Assembly: GCF_014650895.1 (NCBI RefSeq)
Contig: NZ_BMVV01000002.1
Span: forward strand, 62,001 to 126,000
Direction: 5' to 3'
DNA: 64,000 nt
Origin: Streptomyces omiyaensis
Lineage (GTDB): Bacteria > Actinomycetota > Actinomycetes > Streptomycetales > Streptomycetaceae
The translations under genes were made by a program, and so were the position numbers. Shown one piece after another: positions 61,438 through 64,000 of this stretch (the first letter of the stretch is position 1; each line of letters opens with the position of its first letter). Under the pieces are notes generated by a model that saw only the letters and a list, made by a program, of their open reading frames with translations, searched no databases and was not told the origin of the DNA.

Positions 61438-62826
61438 TCAGATTACTCGTCGAAGCGCGACCCGGGCCCGCTCGTCCACCTCAGAGACAGAGCGGATTCC
61501 ACGGTTGCGGAAGGGGGACAGGGTCGTCCGCATGGTCACGACCGCTTCCCGTGCCCTGCCGGACTGAACGCCGTCCATGGCGTCCAGGGCTCGGGACCAG
61601 GTCCGGCATGCCTCATCGATATCGCCCTGCCCAGCCTGGACCGTTCCCATGTAGCCGAGCGTGACAGCGTGGGTTCGGCTGAAGGAGTCCGTCCTACGGA
61701 GCCGAACGCTGGCACGGAAGTGGCGCAGGGCACCACTGAGATCACCGAGGACCCACAGCGTACGGGCGGTCTCGTGTGCGAGGGAGGCCTCCTGGAAGAA
61801 CCAGACGCGTTGAGGCTCTCCGTCTCCCGCCGTGGCCTGGCTGAGGTCGGCTTCGGCCTGGTGAATCGCGGCGATGGCGTGGCCCTTCTGGCCGTCCACG
61901 GCTAGTGCCCGCGCTCGTACGATGCCGATCAAGGATCGTTCACGTGGGGTGGCGAGGTCGTACCTCTTGCGCTCGACGGAGGCGGTGGCGAGGTCCAACG
62001 CGGCCCTGGTGTGTCCAAGGTCTATGGCCTGATGGGCCATCGCGCGCAGGATGTGACCGGCAAGGGGAGCGTCGTCGGCCTCCGCCGCGAGTTTCAGCGC
62101 GAGGGTGAAGTAGCGTCGCGCGAGCTCGTGCTGGGAGGCGTCGAAGCTCATCCAGCCGACCACGTACACCGCCTCGGCCGCTGCCGAGTAAAGGGAGCGG
62201 CGGGAGTCCTCGCCGCTGAAGACTCCGCTGACGTAACGGGCGACGTCGTCGATGATGTACTGGTAGAGGGCGGTGCGACCGTCTACACCACCGTGTCGCT
62301 GATCGCGGCGGGCGAAGAAGTCGGTCATCTCGCGAACGGCCCGCACTTCGCGCTCGCCGACTTCACGGTTCGGACCGACCGCTCGGGAGCGCGCCCGCTG
62401 GGGTGCTTCCTCCCACCACGGATCCCCGGGCAGGGCCAGTCCGCCGACGGAGTAGACGGCGGCGCCGGTGAGGAGTCGGCGGCGATTCTGATCCATGCTG
62501 TTTCTCCTCAGGTCGACCAGAGTCGTCAGCGTGTCGGTTTCCCACTCCGACCCGGTGACCGTATCCGAGGCGCTTGCCGCGAGGCCGATGCTCGCGAGCG
62601 TGAGGGGCCGGCCCAACCGACGGGACAGGGTTTCGCGCAGGACATCGGCCGCCCGGCCCCGAGGACGGGTTCCAGCAACCCACATGGCGATGTGTGAGCG
62701 CTTGACGTTGAGGAGTTCGTCGACCCCGGACTCCGCCGCGACACGTACCACCGCGGCGGCCACGACGGGCTGCGACCAGCCCGTCTCCGCGATCACCGCG
62801 GCTAGATCGTCGTTTCTGCGCGCCAT
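61438..62826 (-). CDS. XRE-type regulator with TPR-like repeats
   Basis: 462-aa protein. The N-terminal HTH (LAAVIAETGWSQPVVAAAVVRVA and NVKRSHIAMWVAG) leads to a C-terminal half of tetratricopeptide-like helices (LYSAAAEAVYVVGWMSFDASQHELA, ALDLATASVERKRYD, VTLGYMGTVQAGQGD). Such regulators in Streptomyces occur next to ATP-binding proteins, as here, and are linked to signalling and antibiotic control. An Arg-Arg segment (MDQNRRRLLTGAAVYSVGG) resembles a Tat-like stretch. ATG at 62826; the longer frame runs into the promoter. Confidence 0.78.
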   Translation of the reverse strand: MARRNDDLAAVIAETGWSQPVVAAAVVRVAAESGVDELLNVKRSHIAMWVAGTRPRGRAADVLRETLSRRLGRPLTLASIGLAASASDTVTGSEWETDTLTTLVDLRRNSMDQNRRRLLTGAAVYSVGGLALPGDPWWEEAPQRARSRAVGPNREVGEREVRAVREMTDFFARRDQRHGGVDGRTALYQYIIDDVARYVSGVFSGEDSRRSLYSAAAEAVYVVGWMSFDASQHELARRYFTLALKLAAEADDAPLAGHILRAMAHQAIDLGHTRAALDLATASVERKRYDLATPRERSLIGIVRARALAVDGQKGHAIAAIHQAEADLSQATAGDGEPQRVWFFQEASLAHETARTLWVLGDLSGALRHFRASVRLRRTDSFSRTHAVTLGYMGTVQAGQGDIDEACRTWSRALDAMDGVQSGRAREAVVTMRTTLSPFRNRGIRSVSEVDERARVALRRVI

Positions 62827-62836
62827 GCTGCGCCCC

Positions 62837-62852
62837 TGTTCACAAGAGAACA
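62837..62852. promoter_or_regulatory. Inverted repeat upstream of the XRE-TPR gene
   Basis: TGTTC-ACAAGA-GAACA, 5-bp arms with a 6-nt spacer, 10 bp upstream of the regulator ATG, overlapping its ribosome binding region. Two TTTGACGG repeats follow at ~62856-62872. It is a candidate site for autoregulation. Confidence 0.45.
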
Positions 62853-62966
62853 ACCTTTGACGGGTTTGACGGCATCGAGGCCTCGGCAGAGATGCCCACC
62901 CATCGCGAATCACGGTTCGCTGGGGGAACACGAAACCACTAATCAGCGATGAGGGGAGGGCGACTG

Positions 62967-63530
62967 GTGACTTTCAGCCCCGTGAGTGACAGCGGTGAGC
63001 GAGGAGTGTCAGCGCGATCGTCGACGGTTCCAGTCACGCCGAACGCGGCTTGTCCACTGGGGAAGTTCCGTGCCTTCGAAGTGACGGCGCCTCCGGGTGA
63101 GGAGGTCTTGAGCGGGCCCATCGTCGCGCACGGCATCGGTCGCCCCGCGTATTCCCAGACAATGGCGCGCGAGCCCCGGAGCGTGTCCACCGCACGTGGA
63201 TTGGCGCGGACGGCGCTGGCCGTATGGGGTCTGGAAGCTCTCATCGATGACGCGACCGTCGTCATTTCTGAGCTCGCCTCCAACGCGGTTGATCACGCCC
63301 GACTTTCATCGATCCGCGTTGTCGTATCCAGGACGTCCAGCAGCAGCGTCCGCCTTGGTGTGGTGGACCGTTCTAGGAACATTCCGATCTTGAAGGCCGG
63401 CCCGGTCGTCGATCGGGCCCGAGGGAGGGGGCTCCTTCTCGTGGACAGCCTCGCGGACCGATGGGGCACCGAGCGGTATCGCTGGGGCAAGCAGGTCTGG
63501 GCCGAGCTGGGACAGGGGGACCCCGCGTGA
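62967..63530 (+). CDS. HATPase-type ATP-binding regulator (anti-sigma-like)
   Basis: 187-aa protein with a GHKL ATPase fold. The N-box is intact (ISELASNAVDHARL with Glu, Asn and His), and the G boxes are VVDRSRNIP and ARGRGLLLVDSLADRWG. It resembles the serine-protein-kinase/anti-sigma-like ATPases of Streptomyces. GTG at 62967 follows GGGGAGGG and replaces an earlier ATG at 62949. Divergent from the XRE-TPR gene, a usual pairing. It overlaps the next gene by 4 bp (GTGA). Confidence 0.8.
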   Translation: MTFSPVSDSGERGVSARSSTVPVTPNAACPLGKFRAFEVTAPPGEEVLSGPIVAHGIGRPAYSQTMAREPRSVSTARGLARTALAVWGLEALIDDATVVISELASNAVDHARLSSIRVVVSRTSSSSVRLGVVDRSRNIPILKAGPVVDRARGRGLLLVDSLADRWGTERYRWGKQVWAELGQGDPA

Positions 63531-64000
63531 GCGAGGCCGGTTGCATGGTCAGGGAGCCTTGGGAGCTGTCATTCCTCGCGGAACCCCGGGAAGTGGCGGG
63601 CCTTCGCCGTGTGGTGAGGCTCCATCTCAAGATGTGGGGATTGTCGCAACAGACCGAGGTGGCTCAGCTCTGTGTGAGCGAGCTGGTCACCCGCGTGATC
63701 CGGAGGGCTGGGGCCGGTACTCCGGCCTCGCTCTCCCTGTCGATGAACGGCATCTCCTTGCGCATCGAAGTGCGGGACCCGGGGGAGTGCGAGACCCCGA
63801 CGCGTGCCTCCTCCCATGAGGATGACGAAACGATGATGGGAGAACTGCTGTTGGATAGCTACGCGGAACGGTGGGGTGCGCGAGAGGGCCCGGACTTCAA
63901 GGCCACCTGGTGCGACATCGCCACCGACCTCACCTCCCCCCATAGCCACGGCGGCGGCATCCGTGTCACCCGGGCGGAGGCCATGATCTCCCTCTACGAA
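63527..64000 (+). CDS. Second HATPase-like protein, ATP site lost (3' end outside window)
   Basis: At least 158 residues, no stop before the window ends. GTG start overlaps the previous gene. The fold is similar: WGLSQQTEVAQLCVSELVTRV followed by IRIEVRD-like strands (SLRIEVRDPGECETP) and LLLDSYAERWGARE. The N-box is degenerate: SELVTRVIRRA has Arg where Asn and His are required, so ATP-Mg binding is doubtful. It may act as a non-catalytic partner to the preceding ATPase. The final segment GGGIRVTRAEAMISLYE continues beyond the window. Confidence 0.7.
   Translation, partial: MSEAGCMVREPWELSFLAEPREVAGLRRVVRLHLKMWGLSQQTEVAQLCVSELVTRVIRRAGAGTPASLSLSMNGISLRIEVRDPGECETPTRASSHEDDETMMGELLLDSYAERWGAREGPDFKATWCDIATDLTSPHSHGGGIRVTRAEAMISLYE

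Overview
The window is chromosomal DNA of a Streptomyces, or a very close relative. It has very high GC with strong third-position GC bias and many GTG starts. It also carries an SsgA-like sporulation protein, DasR-type (dre) sites upstream of N-acetylglucosamine PTS permeases, and several actinobacterial families (DUF2510/RDD, DUF2017, DUF3618, XRE-TPR plus HATPase pairs). From memory, the order hppD - ssgG - M6 protease - pncB - clpS - mec/cysO/cysM - nagE2/nagE1/nagF - rph follows the S. coelicolor core around SCO2927-SCO2904. I recalled this and did not check it. The species cannot be named from sequence alone.

Region by region. 1-3.3 kb: the end of a molybdenum hydroxylase (2Fe-2S and large subunits). 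The large subunit lacks the expected catalytic glutamate. 3.3-8.9 kb: a minus-strand operon of one predicted pseudokinase and two active-looking Ser/Thr kinases, each joined through a Tat-like membrane segment to a beta-propeller. 9.1-13 kb: tRNA-Cys and a three-gene cassette (small helical WXG100-like protein, 788-aa helical protein, lipoprotein) resembling a type VII secretion effector locus. 13-15.2 kb: an MFS pump and a ribbon-helix-helix/Doc toxin-antitoxin pair with repeated operator boxes. 15.2-21.3 kb: SF2 helicase, IclR regulator, Lon-like protease, and an ArsR-type regulator near an MFS pump whose start overlaps a 55-aa gene. 21.3-23.1 kb: Lrp regulator divergent from hppD (tyrosine catabolism). 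23-29.5 kb: TPR protein, glycolate-oxidase-like flavoprotein, SsgG, two RDD membrane proteins. 29.8-32.7 kb: secreted M6 metalloprotease and a conserved small protein. 32.8-36 kb: NAD salvage (pncA, pncB), clpS and a DUF2017 protein.

36-44 kb: an amino-acid permease, then the sulfur-carrier cysteine pathway. The JAMM protease gene (mec) is separated from cysO-cysM by a B12 uptake operon (btuFCD-like) with its own cobalamin riboswitch. cysO is preceded by a cysteine-containing leader peptide. 44-47.5 kb: GlcNAc PTS (nagE2, nagE1, nagF) with dre operators. 47.6-49.7 kb: RNase PH, a lipoprotein, RdgB, and tRNA-Leu lying 3 nt after an HNH endonuclease gene. 50.8-52.6 kb: Bcp peroxiredoxin, a DUF3618 protein, a GroES-like protein, and a guanidine-III riboswitch controlling a Gdx/SugE exporter. 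52.7-59.7 kb: class A penicillin-binding protein, a three-gene ABC-2 exporter, DUF445 protein, and a small membrane protein whose 3' end lies in a 42-bp tandem repeat.

59.8-64 kb looks different. GC is visibly lower, and it carries an HTH protein, a divergent TrmO-like protein, an XRE-TPR regulator and two HATPase-like proteins, the second without the usual ATP-binding residues. This is an accessory-type segment of unknown extent that runs off the window. No CRISPR array, insertion sequence, rRNA or biosynthetic megasynthase was seen.
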